Positions 37,323-47,943 of a DNA stretch of 59,258 bases are shown one piece after another; positions within the stretch are counted from its first letter, which is position 1; each line of letters starts with the position of its first letter. The stretch comes from Zasmidium citrigriseum. Lineage: Eukaryota > Ascomycota > Dothideomycetes > Mycosphaerellales > Mycosphaerellaceae. The notes under the pieces are model-generated. The model worked only from the letters and a program-made list of their open reading frames with translations, had not been told where the DNA came from and did no database searches. A program made the position numbers and the translations under genes. The stretch is taken from the NCBI GenBank assembly GCA_002786025.1, contig NHNW01000104.1, positions 1 to 59,258 on the forward strand, written 5' to 3'.

Positions 37323-39530
37323 CTATAGCAGGACACATGCGATGACAAGGACACCAAACATGTCCGCCGATGTAAACAGATACTTCGGTCTCGCGGCACT
37401 TTCAGACGTCGGATTTGCACCTGCACCGTCGCTTGTCGACGTCGGGTTTGAGCCAAGACCTCCGTTGATGTAGTCGCCGACACCAGTTGAGGTAGTCATG
37501 GAGCCAAACCTCGTTGTGATAGATCCATCGACAACGATACCATTGCCGTCCGGCAGAACGCTAACTATCTGCCCTTCAAAGCTGGTCTGCGAACCATCTT
37601 TAAGAGTGACAGTCGAAGATCCATCTTTGAGGATGACCGAGCCTAACTTGTCCACAGCAGTGAAAGAGTTGCCGTCCACGGTGATGACCATCTCTGTGGG
37701 AGTGGGTGAAGCGGCATTCATTACCGGCACTGTACTGCCGTCGACAACGATAGCGTTGCCATCTGGCCTGACACTAAGCGTCTGGCCGTCGATGACGGTC
37801 TGCGAGCCCGCATCAATCTCTATTTTAGACGAGCCATCGACAAGCAAGATTGAGCCATCGCTTTGCACAGCAGAAAACGTTTGGTCGCCCACGGTTACGA
37901 TCGCTCCAGCAGAAGATGACCCCTGCGGAACAGCTAAAGTGCTTCCGTCAACGACCACACCAGATCCATCAGGAGCCGCGCTGATCTGGACACCGCCAAT
38001 TATGGCGACTGAGCCAGCTGGGATAGCAAAAGTAGTCGAACCGCCGGCAAAGACAACAGAACCACCGCTTTGAGCAGCAACATATGTTTGTCCATCCGCC
38101 GTAATGACAGCTGGCGCTGCCGTGGCACCTGGCACACCTTTTCCGATGGACTGGTATGTACTGCCACCAATGACAAGCCTGGTGGATCCGCCATCTGTCG
38201 CGATCACGGCGAGCGTCGGAGACGCTCCTGAGCCAATGTCGACAGTTTGACCCGGTGTCAACTCTTGCGTGCCAAACTCGAAGTTTCCATTCGACTTGGC
38301 CGAAAAAAGTGTAGTGCCAACGTTGAAGACCGGAGGCTGTGTTGCTGCTGGCTGTGTGTTTCCACTATCGTTCGGCACAGTTGGTGCAGGCGGTGGTGGA
38401 TCATTTGGAGGATTCGAATCGTCTTCCGAAGGAGCAGGACCATCTTGATTGTCGGTAGCTCCTACACTGGGAAGAATGCCTAGTAGATTACCCAGATCTT
38501 GAGTCTGTTGGCCGGCACTCAGGTCTGCCCCCGTTGGACCGGGAGTGTCTACTTGCGATGGCGGCGGCGGACTGTTGTCCTCATCACCGGGCGACGTTGG
38601 CCTTTCATCCCCGCCATCGCCAGGCGGTGTTTGAGTAGGAACCACGACATGCTCCGCAGTATTGTCGCCAGGCACAACGATTGCTTCTCCTGTAAGTGTA
38701 TTGAGGACAAATGCAGTGGTATGGTCGTTCGTAGGAGCACTGAGGGACATCGTGGAGCTTTCTGCAGCCGCCGCGCTAGTCGTAGTCGATGGTGGAGACA
38801 TAACAGGATCTCCTGGTCCAGTGCCAGTCACACCAGTAGCCTGTCGTTGCCAAAGCCAGTGAGTACTGTTACTACCTCCCACATCCACGACCATTTGAGA
38901 AGGCGCAACATCTCTGCGGGCGCCTTCGTATCTTTTCGGCTCGTAACCGGCAATACTGGAGACGGGTGACGGCGCAGGAGTGATGGTCAATGGAGCGCAG
39001 AGTGCTGGATTTGCATCATCGATTTGCTCCGTGATCGTGGGAACTGTGCCAAGATAGTCCAGTAGTGCGGTCGGCAGCTTCGAATCGTTCTCAGTATAAG
39101 GGTAGATGAAGGATTCGAGTGGGGTTGACCGAGGCATCTCTATTCGCTTGGCATTGGTATCCTCTGCACATGCGGCATTCGATGGAGCTGCGCCAGCAAA
39201 GCCGAGATATCGAATGTATGTTGTGGGATATGTTAAGGTAGCATTACCGACCGTCCAAGTGATATCATCCGGGTTGTTGAATGTGGTTGCGTTGGCTACG
39301 CCCGTTGCCGTTGCATTGCCGCTTCCAACATATATTGTCTCGGTCTGAGTCAGTGTCTCGTAGTTGGTGATGTTTGGCGCGCTTGAGAAGGTGGTTATGT
39401 GTGGGATGACCGTAATGTTGACCGTCTGAACGGCGTGAACAGTGTACCAGTATTTGACTGTTGCTGTAGCCCCAAAGACACAAGCAGCGCAGGATGCTGC
39501 CGATGTGATAGACGCCGCGAGCGACGCCAT
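37323..39530 (-). CDS. Secreted, GPI-type cell-wall protein with internal repeats
   Basis: Predicted 735 residues, one exon. A hydrophobic N-terminus (first ~25 residues) suggests secretion and the C-terminus ends in a short hydrophobic segment (FGVLVIACVLL) after a Ser/Gly/Asn-rich stretch, fitting a GPI signal. The centre (~residues 230-400) is Pro/Asp/Ser-rich and disordered. The C-terminal third has about three ~65-residue repeats of the form V-x-DGQTF-x-A-x-DGS-x-x-x-DGSS...DGQ-x-x-S-x-x-PDG-x-x-VVDGST. Similar repeats occur in fungal cell-wall and adhesin-like proteins, so a structural or adhesive role is likely but unproven. Divergent from the pepsin-like gene across 1.1 kb. Confidence 0.82.
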   Translation of the reverse strand: MASLAASITSAASCAACVFGATATVKYWYTVHAVQTVNITVIPHITTFSSAPNITNYETLTQTETIYVGSGNATATGVANATTFNNPDDITWTVGNATLTYPTTYIRYLGFAGAAPSNAACAEDTNAKRIEMPRSTPLESFIYPYTENDSKLPTALLDYLGTVPTITEQIDDANPALCAPLTITPAPSPVSSIAGYEPKRYEGARRDVAPSQMVVDVGGSNSTHWLWQRQATGVTGTGPGDPVMSPPSTTTSAAAAESSTMSLSAPTNDHTTAFVLNTLTGEAIVVPGDNTAEHVVVPTQTPPGDGGDERPTSPGDEDNSPPPPSQVDTPGPTGADLSAGQQTQDLGNLLGILPSVGATDNQDGPAPSEDDSNPPNDPPPPAPTVPNDSGNTQPAATQPPVFNVGTTLFSAKSNGNFEFGTQELTPGQTVDIGSGASPTLAVIATDGGSTRLVIGGSTYQSIGKGVPGATAAPAVITADGQTYVAAQSGGSVVFAGGSTTFAIPAGSVAIIGGVQISAAPDGSGVVVDGSTLAVPQGSSSAGAIVTVGDQTFSAVQSDGSILLVDGSSKIEIDAGSQTVIDGQTLSVRPDGNAIVVDGSTVPVMNAASPTPTEMVITVDGNSFTAVDKLGSVILKDGSSTVTLKDGSQTSFEGQIVSVLPDGNGIVVDGSITTRFGSMTTSTGVGDYINGGLGSNPTSTSDGAGANPTSESAARPKYLFTSADMFGVLVIACVLL

Positions 39531-40655
39531 CTTCCTGGCAGTGGATCCAAAGTTCAGAAGAAGCGAGTGACAAGATACGAGAAAAGAGAGGTTTTCTCAC
39601 GAAAAGGAAGGCCAAGCAGATGTTCGCGAGGGGACATACACTCACAAAGGTCCTACATCGCCACCACAATGGTCCACCCAAGCCAGCAGGAAACACAAGA
39701 TGGCCTCAGGCGAAAAATCGTAACTCGGCCGGCCCTTTCTCCATCAGCATCGTCGTTCAGCCTCAACGCATTGATCCCAAAATTGGTCTTCTGGCGTTAG
39801 CACCGTCCGAGGAGAAAGGCTGTGACGAAGTGTCATCCAATACTTTTTGGATTGAAAAGCCGGCTCGGACGTGTCAAAGGCGTGGCATGTTCCTGAATAC
39901 TCAGCTGCAATCTCTGCTGCAGGAACAAAGGCTGAATGGCTGGCCAGTGGCAGGATCTCTTACCAAATGGGCGAGAGAGCACGAGCGTTGTCGCAGCCAA
40001 AATGCAGTCATTCGCTTCCTGCGGTGCTTGTACTACACACCATGAGAACGTGCCAAGGGGAGGCCTATTTTCAGCTGACAAGGTTGTCTCGCTTTCGCCG
40101 GTATGGGGCCAGAAGTTGAGTCTTGCAAATCCTTATGGGGAGGCATTCCAGGACTTCCAACTAGTGGATGATAGGCGTGATGTGCTCGTTGCTTAAAGGA
40201 TCGGATTAGAGATGGTGTTGATGATGTCTGGAGAGGAGCAGACTTAGAAAACAGGAGGTGAAGTCGAGATCTCGACTTTTGACACAGAGTGTTTCGACGC
40301 GAAAACGCGCCCCTGGCGACGCGAAGTCCATCCTCTTTGTCCTTTTCCGCCAGTCAACATTCGCTGTCTGCAGGAACTATCGACAACCATGATGCCGTGC
40401 TACCGAATCCGAGCTGAAAGGGCACCTCACGCCATGGCCGACACTGGGCGAGGCTCCGCCACGCGCCATCATGTGTTGCATTTGCTTAACGGCAAGGGCA
40501 GCCGGATTCTCTTCTGTTGGCCTGGTCAGCGTGGCTGCAGTCCTGTACTGTCGAGCTCGTGTGAAAGTTCTTGATGCTGTTCATACGCAATCCTCGCTAT
40601 TCACATCTTCGACCGAAACCCTTGAGACTATTTCATGAAACCTCGGTGAGAAACC
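39531..40655. other. Divergent intergenic region
   Basis: 1.1 kb between the cell-wall protein (minus) and the pepsin-like gene (plus); a likely two-way promoter region. ATG 40471 opens a short frame with a hydrophobic stretch (LTARAAGFSSVGLVSVAAVL) that could be a signal-peptide exon for the downstream gene if spliced from ~40560 to 40668. That donor (CGT|GTGAAA) is weak. No other gene is supported. Confidence 0.4.
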
Positions 40656-42299
40656 ATGGGCTGGCAGTCTCCTCGCTCGGTTCCTGCTCCGTATGTGGTG
40701 GCTCCAACTTGGCGATGGGATGGGGACGCAGGAAGCTGGTCGACATTCTTCATCGAAGTTGGAACACCGCCACAGCCGTTCCGCGTTCTGCCGTCGACAT
40801 CAAGCTCCGAAGTCTGGATCCCAATACCGCAGGGCTGTGAGGGTATCCTGTCAGAAGTTTCCTATTGTGGGGACCTCAGAGGCGTCGACAGCTTCAATGA
40901 TGCCTCCAGTAGGGGCTTTCAGACCAATGCGTCTTCCACTTGGTCTTCCACTGGAATATACGGACTGACGGAAGGCCTCGCCTTGTTCAATGGATCGGAC
41001 ACTGCCCTTTATGGCCGAGACACAGTCACTGTCGGCACCGCGATTGGATCGAACGACTCTCGGGTTCATACACAGACAGTGGCTGGCATCACAAGTGCGA
41101 ATTATTGGCTAGGTAGTCTTGGACTTGGAATCTCTGCGGCAAACTTCTCAACCGCAAGTGAGAACAACCCAAGTTTGTTGAGCTCGCTGCGAGCTGATCA
41201 ACTCATACCAAGCCTGTCTTTCGGATATACTGCAGGTGCCTACTATGGTAATCATGAGACGGCCTGTTCGAATTCTAAGTGCTAACAAGCACTAGCCAAC
41301 CAAACGTTTGGTAGCCTCATACTTGGCGGCTATGACGCTGCTCGGTTCACTGCCAGCAACATAAGCTTCCCCTTGGGGGGAGCTCACAACTTCAGTCTCC
41401 AGGTCGCTGTGTCTAGCGTGCTCGGGATCAACACAATCAGTGGCACGAGAGCACTCCTTGAGAGGACAGAACCGACTATCTTCACGATTGACTCCAGTGT
41501 TACTGACTTTTGGTTGCCTCAGGACTCATGCGATCTATTCGTAGATGCTTTTGGTCTTACTTACGATTCGTCGACTGATCTGTACCTTGTAAACGACAGT
41601 ATGCATTCACAGCTCTTGAACCAGGACCCCTCCGTTACATTTACGATTAGTGGTACCACCAACCTGACATCCACAACGAATGTGGTGATGCCTTACTCGG
41701 CGTTCGACCTCAACGCGACGATTCCTCTTTACAACTCCAGTACCAGGTACTTTCCCATTCGAGTAGTAGCGAACGAGTCGCAGTTCGTCTTAGGGCGTGC
41801 TTTCTTGCAGGAGGCGTACGTCTTTGTCAACTGGGAGACACAAGCCTTCACAGTCGGACAGGCGATCCATCAGAACACCACCATGGACATTGTACCCGTA
41901 CTTCCTCCGACGGCCGGCCCTGAAAATTCAAGCTCCTCGGGATTGTCATCAGGCGCTATTGCAGGAGTTGCAGTTGCCTGTGGCGTCTTAGCCATTGTCG
42001 CCGCCATCACAGCATTCATTCTACAGCGCCGACGTCGACGGACCAAGGCTCGAAGTATGAACATTGCAACACATGATGAAAAGTGGCAGGAAGTCGACTC
42101 TTCGGCCGTTCAACTTGCTGAACCAATGTCTTCGCCCATCCACGAGCTGCAGGATGCGCCGTTGAAGCATGAACTCATGGCCACGCCGATCATGGAGCTC
42201 CAGGGCGATGCTATCCAGCATCATGAGCTTGAAGGAATGGAGAGACATGCCAGGGCAGACAAGAAAGATCAGCAACTATCGATACACGAGCTGCCTTGA
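40656..42299 (+). CDS. Pepsin-like membrane protein lacking the first catalytic Asp
   Basis: Predicted 531 residues from exons 40656-41247 and 41296-42299, with a 48-nt intron (GTAATC...GCTAACAAGCACTAG). The fold of an A1 aspartic protease is clear: DGDAGSWSTFFIEVGTPPQ, SLILGGYDAARF after the junction, and IDSSVTDFWLP. The first catalytic triad, normally Asp-Thr-Gly, is Ser47-Thr48-Ser49 (VLPSTSSSEVW). The second keeps Asp263 but as Asp-Ser-Ser. It is therefore probably not a protease. A transmembrane helix (~417-440) is followed by an Arg-rich stop-transfer and a ~90-residue cytoplasmic tail, suggesting a plasma-membrane or wall sensor/adhesion role (inference). No signal peptide is seen from this ATG; a short 5' exon may be missing. 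Confidence 0.82.
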
Positions 42300-42555
42300 C
42301 GATAGAACCCTCTTGCCGGTGCTCGTTACCAAGCTCTAATCTTTACGGCTGGTCGGCTACTTCTTAAACATCTCGGAGAGATTTCGTCAGCCAATGAAAT
42401 CGTTGCGACCGGATGCGAAGTACCCGAGATCTTGACGCCTGGAAAGATGCCTGGACCCGTCTTAGACAATACATGTACACTGGCTGTCTTCATGGTCTGG
42501 AGGTCCATCGTTCAATAACACAAGCAATCTGTCGAGAGAACGCCCCACGACTACA

Positions 42556-43434
42556 ATGGCTTACAACCCTTTTCAGCCACCACGACCTCAAACCACAGTA
42601 CCAGGAGCCGTTGCTCCAAGCTTCTCGAAGCCATGGCTGCTTTACGCCTACCCTTGGATGCCCTTCCCTCGTCGCGTGATAATATACTTACGAGAAAAAG
42701 GCATTCCGGAATCCCAAGTCAAGATTGCGCATGTCCGAGATCCGAAGCACGGCAACGATGTGGTGGATCCAACCTGTCCCCCACGACCTCCTGGCAGTCT
42801 TCCCATCTTAGCCGTGCGCGCTGAGGGCCAAGATGCGGACGAGCATGGTTTCATTTACATCCGACAAGCGAATGCCATCATGCATTTCCTGGAGGAACTG
42901 TGCGAGGACTTTCAATATGGATTCACTCGGCCTCATGGTTCGCTGGGTGGCAAGACGCCTTTGGAGCGTGCCCGCATCTCCGAAGTCATGTGTCTTGCGG
43001 AGGAGTTGATGGTCGCTTGGAATCCTGTCAGGACGTTCGGGACCGATGCTGGATCGATGTCCATTCCGGAGGCTTCGAAGGAGATGTTGCGATGGGTCCG
43101 CCGGGCGCTGATGACCGTTGAGGGATTCTTCAAAGATCGAGATATGACGCTGCTTCAAGCTGGAAGGTATGGACATGTGCACATGGCCGACATTGTTCTG
43201 TACAACTTCCTGGAGTTTGTGGACGATTGTTACAAAGTGGACATGACCCTTGGCTCGGGCGAGATGGTCACGGATGTTTATGGGCGGCAGGTGGAAGAGA
43301 AGTTCCCTAAGTTGGTGGAGTTCTATCAGGCATTCAGGACGAGGGAGAGCGCGAAGAGAGATGCCGAGAAGGGAGACGTGCCGCCCGAATATGCCCAGAC
43401 TATGATGTCGACGTGGACAGAAGGCGTGCTGTAA
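42556..43434 (+). CDS. Glutathione S-transferase-like protein
   Basis: Predicted 292 residues, one exon, cytosolic. The N-terminal part (~25-105) fits a thioredoxin-like GST domain: PWLLYAYPWMPFPRRVIIYL, a cis-Pro-like GSLPIL, and RQANAIMHFLEEL in place of the usual glutathione-binding ESxAI segment. The helical C-terminal domain follows (RARISEVMCLAEELMVAW; HMADIVLYNFLEF). The substrate cannot be told. The usual catalytic Ser/Cys/Tyr near the N-terminus is not obvious. The coding sequence ends ~170 bp before the inverted-repeat element that opens RIP block II. Confidence 0.8.
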   Translation: MAYNPFQPPRPQTTVPGAVAPSFSKPWLLYAYPWMPFPRRVIIYLREKGIPESQVKIAHVRDPKHGNDVVDPTCPPRPPGSLPILAVRAEGQDADEHGFIYIRQANAIMHFLEELCEDFQYGFTRPHGSLGGKTPLERARISEVMCLAEELMVAWNPVRTFGTDAGSMSIPEASKEMLRWVRRALMTVEGFFKDRDMTLLQAGRYGHVHMADIVLYNFLEFVDDCYKVDMTLGSGEMVTDVYGRQVEEKFPKLVEFYQAFRTRESAKRDAEKGDVPPEYAQTMMSTWTEGVL

Positions 43435-43605
43435 GCTGTCATGCCGGCCTTGGGGATGGATACCTCGGAGAAATCGATGTCGACAACTTGTTCTCGAGCA
43501 AAAGGCAGACTGGAGACGTTCGATACTAGCGGAATCCTTCGAAAGTGCCCTAGAGGGTACACTTCAGCCGCAACGCCAAGGCCTACTAGTTCCAACTACT
43601 GGCAA

Positions 43606-44104
43606 GGCAATCCGGATCGGGGGCACCCGCCAAGAGCACCCAGCACCTAGTAAAACTTGCGAGTTCGGAGGGATCTCTCTAACCAAAATTTCAAGGGAGC
43701 GGAATTAATTTCCATTAAAGTTGTTCACTAAGGCAAGGCACTCCGTATGTACGCCTAGCCTGTCCTAGGTACCTAGTACTAATTAACTTGTAAACGCGGC
43801 TATTTCGACTTAGTGTAGCTATTTAGTACAGCTTCTTAGGTGGCAATTTAATACAGCCCTAAGTACGTAGGTCTATTCGATATACCTACTTTAGTACGGA
43901 TCTTTAATATTACTCCTAGGTTATTAATAACAGATTCCTAGGTACGAGCATTCGATACGAATTATTCGATACGTAGTCGATATAAGAACTCCTCTACTTA
44001 CTTATGTTTTAATCTTAAAGCGATTCTTAAAGTAAATAGCGGAAGGCTAGCCGATATAGGTAGGTGCTAGGTACTCTTAGCGGGTGCCCCCGATCCGGAT
44101 TACT
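43606..44104. mobile_element. Short element with 44-bp inverted ends, half RIP-mutated
   Basis: 43606-43649 and 44061-44104 are inverted copies sharing ATCCGGATCGGGGGCACCCG. They differ at five positions, all transitions. Read in the same orientation, four of the five are CpA in the left end and TpA in the right end. The left end lies in unmutated sequence; the interior beyond ~43740 and the right end are RIP-mutated. The flanks GGCAA (43601-43605) and AGTAA (44105-44109) could be a target duplication altered the same way. The size (499 bp) and lack of coding capacity fit a MITE-like element. The superfamily is unknown. Confidence 0.6.
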
Positions 44105-44689
44105 AGTAAGGCGTATCGACTATATCTTTTAAGAACGATTCGATAATCTTATAGCGTTACATTAAGTAATTAATAATATTTAACAATAAATTAGACGCTA
44201 TTACTATCGTCTATAAGTTATAATATTATTACGACTAGGAGTCGATAGAATGTTAGGTAAGCAAAAAAGAAATTACCTACATAGTAACAACGTATTATTT
44301 ATTAGACTTTCTTAGCATAACTACTACGTTACTTAGCCTTAGATTCGACTTCGATAGAGGCGTTACTAGGCGGCAATTTCGGGGTATCTTATAGGCTGTA
44401 TATATACCTTTCCTCCGCGCTATATATAGCGCCGCTATATTAGTATACCTTCCTACGCGAGCTAGTATATAGTAAAATAGTAGGAGATGCAGATCTAGGA
44501 GAGAATCTCGGGGACTAGATATTAACTACGGCCACCCTAGCTATTAATCCGAATAGTTAATCCTTATTTCTTTAGACGGACTTTATACGAGAGTAACGAT
44601 AAGAATCGATTTTTAGAGGAATATATCTATATCTAACGATTATATACGATTAGCGATTGGAACGCCGATAAACGATAAGTAATTAAGCG

Positions 44690-45600
44690 AGTAGTCGTAG
44701 CTACTCTAGCGTTACGGCCTAAGTACTAGAACTCGTAAGAGAATATAGCGATCTTATTCCCGTATCGAACGACTACGAGGCTCCGGAAGCCGTATACTAG
44801 TACTACTATTAATATCTCGACGACTAGTTACGCGCACCTAGCTACTCTCCCGGCGATAGATTTACCTTAAAAGAGAAGAACGGTATAGTCTTAGAGGAAG
44901 AAGCGAATGTCCTATTAGTTACGGGAAGATTAAAATTAAGCCGAAGAAAACGTATTATTTAGATCGTTATTAGCATCGTCCTATTGCTTCTCGCTATTGT
45001 ATTAGGCGTTAGTCTAAGTATAGAGCTATTATAGAATAGTAATAATAGTAATAGCTTAAGTTCCGAAGAGGCTACTAATACTAACAATAATACTAACGAG
45101 TAGGTAATATTATATTTTTAACCTCCGGAATATAAACTAATATACCCCTAGACTATCCTTAATAACAACCTAACCCCTAACTACTATAACTACTACCTAC
45201 ATTACTACTAGTATAACCGGCCTCGCGTAATACTCCTATACCGACTCCTAACCGATAACTATATACTCCGAAACTACCTACATCTAAGACTACGGCTACT
45301 AATACTAAATAGGGCACCCGTCGCTCTATAACTAAAACATTACTATAACTAACCTCGACTATACTATTGTCTATACCTTCGAATCCTACCTCGACTACTA
45401 CGACTCGTAGAACGCGGCTAATAACTACCCGGCTTGCCGAGCGGTTACGTATTATACGAATTTAACGGCGCCGGTAGATATATAGGGTAGGAATTACTTT
45501 TTAAAGAATAATCGTAGGTAGGGGTATCGTACAGATCCGGTAGATTATAGATATACGGTAAGTACGTAGATAGAGTGTTTAAATGTTACTTGTTTTAGAA
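44690..45600 (+). pseudogene. RIP-killed single-pass membrane protein gene
   Basis: Reading TAG/TAA as lost Gln/Trp, 44770-44800 gives NDYEAPEAVY, a motif common at the cytoplasmic N-terminus of a fungal family of single-pass proteins. About 44950-45020 gives a basic stretch (LSRRKR) and a transmembrane helix (IVLLLLAIVLGVSLS), then an Asn/Ser-rich linker. In another frame, 45360-45580 gives a domain ending CRAVTYYTNLTAPVD, YFLKNNRR and DPVDYRY, matching the Cys-containing PAN/apple-like extracellular domain of such proteins; other Cys are now Tyr. The frame change implies an intron or indel near 45120. Intact members are surface proteins of unknown function. Confidence 0.6.
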
Positions 45601-45728
45601 GCGATTAGTAATTGTTATGTATAGATATAAATAATAGAAACCGGGTAGGTATTTATTCTAAGACTTGATTCTATATAATAGACTTTCTACTTACTCTCCC
45701 CCTAAGAGAGAATAGGTAATATCTTGCC

Positions 45729-45990
45729 TTAACTTCTATATCCCTTACCTAGCTTCTTAGCCTAGAGACTTAGACTATAGTAGACGCATCGGGAGTCGAA
45801 GTCGAACAAGTCGTTAAAGCAATTACTAAAGTCGGCGTTCTATCCCGAAAACCGTAAGATAGCGGGCACGTATACGATATACTTAGAGTATACGGTAAAT
45901 AGGTAGTAGTAGAGGTCGTCGTAGTTAGAGTCGTCTATATAGTCGTAGTTGTAAAGTATAGCGTACCGCTAATAATAGTATAAGTAATAG
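45729..45990 (-). pseudogene. RIP-decayed ORF, unidentified
   Basis: On the minus strand a frame ending at TAA 45729 reads as protein: NYDYIDDSNYDDLYYYLFTV, KYIVYVPAILRFSG, FSNCFNDLFDFDSRC. In-frame stops are TAG only, as expected from Gln/Trp. Many Tyr are probably former His. Not recognised; probably the 3' end of a gene whose start is lost upstream. Confidence 0.35.
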
Positions 45991-46624
45991 GACTTAGGTA
46001 GGAATAGGCTAGGTTACATTCTTACGCTATCGAAAGGGCCGCTAGAGCGGCGATAAGGGAGAGATTCCTAATAGTAACTATACTTACTTATTAAGGGTCG
46101 GTATTTTAGTTATAATTAAGCTAGCTTGGATCGTACTTAGTAAGGTGAATTAAGGGGCTAAATATAGAGAGATAGGGACTCTTACCTAGGCTTATATCTC
46201 TATCGATTTATAAGATGTTGCCCTTTAAAGCGCTAGTAATTTATTAAGTATCGTTCGGAGTTACCGATAAGACTAAATTACTAGGCCGGATTCTAGATTA
46301 AAGGTTCTCGCCTAACTAATATTACGGGTTAGGACTAAACGATCGCTTAATAACGGTAGTACTATATAACTATAACGAAGGTTATTAGATAGGTAACAAA
46401 AATCCCTCGATTATTCTAGTAGTAGGTCGAAAGAGTAGAATAGCGTATAAGTCGATTCTATATAACGTAGTCGAGAGTTCTTACTAGATAAGGCTAATAT
46501 ACGACCTATACTAAAGCCCGCCCTCTAGCTTACGATGCTTAACTAAAATACCTTAAAGAACGTTACTCTCCGCTAAAGACTCCTCTATCTAAGCTATTAG
46601 TATATATCTTAACAGATCGAAAAC

Positions 46625-47710
46625 ATAACTTACCGGAGAGATTCGCCCTAATATACTCCTTAAACCCTATAAACCTATCCCTCCCTAACTATCTTAATAA
46701 CTCTAAACTCCTACTTCGATTATATACCGTTATATCCCTCTTCTCCTCTAACCTCTCCGCCCCTTTCTACTTCTTAGGATCTACTTTAGTAAACATATTA
46801 ATAACATTATTAAAATTGAAATCCCCTACTATACCCTAAATTCTCTCTCCTTATATATTATCGAAGATAGCCGTAGCGAGGTATAGTCTCCTATTATCGC
46901 GGACGTCGATAAAGTTTATTAGTATAAAAAGCTGTTTTATTATAGCGTAGGCTTTCTCGTTGCCGAGAAAAGTAGCTTTAGTACCGCCGCTAGATAAGGC
47001 TAGCTACGTTAGATAGATTATAGGACCGAAATTAAAGTTTAGACATAAACTATTTAGGGTGAAGTAAGGTTTCTTATTTTTAACGAATTCGAAGTAAGCT
47101 TTCTCTACGAGGACTTTACTAGCGTAGTAGGTAGCTAGGCCTTTAAAGTCGTCTAGGAGAGTAGCGAGTTTAGTAGGGTCGGTAGCTAGTTCGACGGCGA
47201 GGTCGTTCTAGGTGTCTTAGGTAACGGTTAGGGGCGTGTCGGTCGATATACGGAGGGCGCCTTAGGATAAGGTATAGACTATACGCTTAACGGATAGGGT
47301 CTTAGCTATAGTTTTAAGGATCTCCTAAGTACTAGTAAGTGTAGGAGGGATAACTTTCTTGGGATTAGGATTAAAGGTACTAAGGAAGTTAGTTAGAAGG
47401 CTTAGATTTATCGATATAGATTAACTTACATTACTATAGCTATATGGATTACGGCCGAGCAATCTTCTATTACCTTATCGAAAGCACCGGGCTACTATAT
47501 ATCCTTTACCTTAACGAGTTTAAAAACACTATCGCCGTATTACTTGTCGAATACGTCCTAGATCTATTTGTTCTTCTCTACTAACCGGGTCGTGCCTCGT
47601 ACCCTATAACTATACTATAGAGCCTAGTTAGCGCAATACGATGCGATAAGGCCGTTAATACTAGTAATAAGTATAAGGGATCCTTTTAGTAGTGTCGAGT
47701 AGGTGCTTAT
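46625..47710 (-). pseudogene. RIP-killed NAD(P)-dependent extended-SDR reductase gene
   Basis: A clear relic of a dihydroflavonol-reductase/epimerase-type extended short-chain dehydrogenase. It starts at 47710, where ATA stands in place of ATG (ATA-AGC-ACC). The nucleotide-binding loop reads LILITSINGLIAS (TGxxGxxA with one Gly to Ser). VIHIAI precedes an apparent intron (GTAAGT...CTTAG near 47380-47430). PPTLTST, KRIVYTLS, catalytic YYASKV (at 47114-47128, the YxxxK motif), NFNFGPII and INFIDVRD follow in order, and the C-terminal FKEYIRANLSG ends near 46640. Several TAG/TAA codons replace Gln/Trp. The full gene order of motifs survives, so it was an ordinary gene before RIP. Confidence 0.75.
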
Positions 47711-47861
47711 TTGTTTAGCTATAATTATTATTAACGCCCGATGCAATGTTAAGCTCGAGGCTTAAAGTCGAAGTTAGTAGCATCGTATATATTTAATACG
47801 GAGTTAGGGTGTCGTTAGGAAGTAGATTTACATAGCGAGTCCTGCTCCGCTCCTAGCTTTA

Positions 47862-47943
47862 GCTCTTAGCCGTAATGGATAAAGCGGTTAGTTTGTAGAG
47901 CTAACGATACGGCCGGGAGGTCTATTCTCCCGCTTTATCGAGC
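47862..47943 (+). tRNA. tRNA-Tyr(GUA)-like pseudogene or structured element
   Basis: TAGCCGTAATGG (47867-47878) fits an A-box. A stem GTTAG/CTAAC (47887-47891 with 47901-47905) encloses a loop with TTGTAGA, giving anticodon GTA (47895-47897). GGGAG/CTCCC (47915-47919 with 47927-47931) makes a 7-nt T-loop, though it lacks a clean TTCGA. GCTC/GAGC could close an acceptor stem only partly. A competing 9-10 bp perfect pairing, GATAAAGCGG with CCGCTTTATC, argues against a working cloverleaf. Probably a decayed tRNA. Confidence 0.3.

Noticed and set aside
39620..40045. 141-codon plus-strand frame between the cell-wall and pepsin-like genes
   Set aside because: It has no family resemblance; it spans the divergent promoter region, and competing frames look the same.
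22171..43434. Secondary-metabolite gene cluster
   Set aside because: There is a regulator and a GST-like gene, but no polyketide synthase, NRPS, terpene cyclase or P450 in the window.
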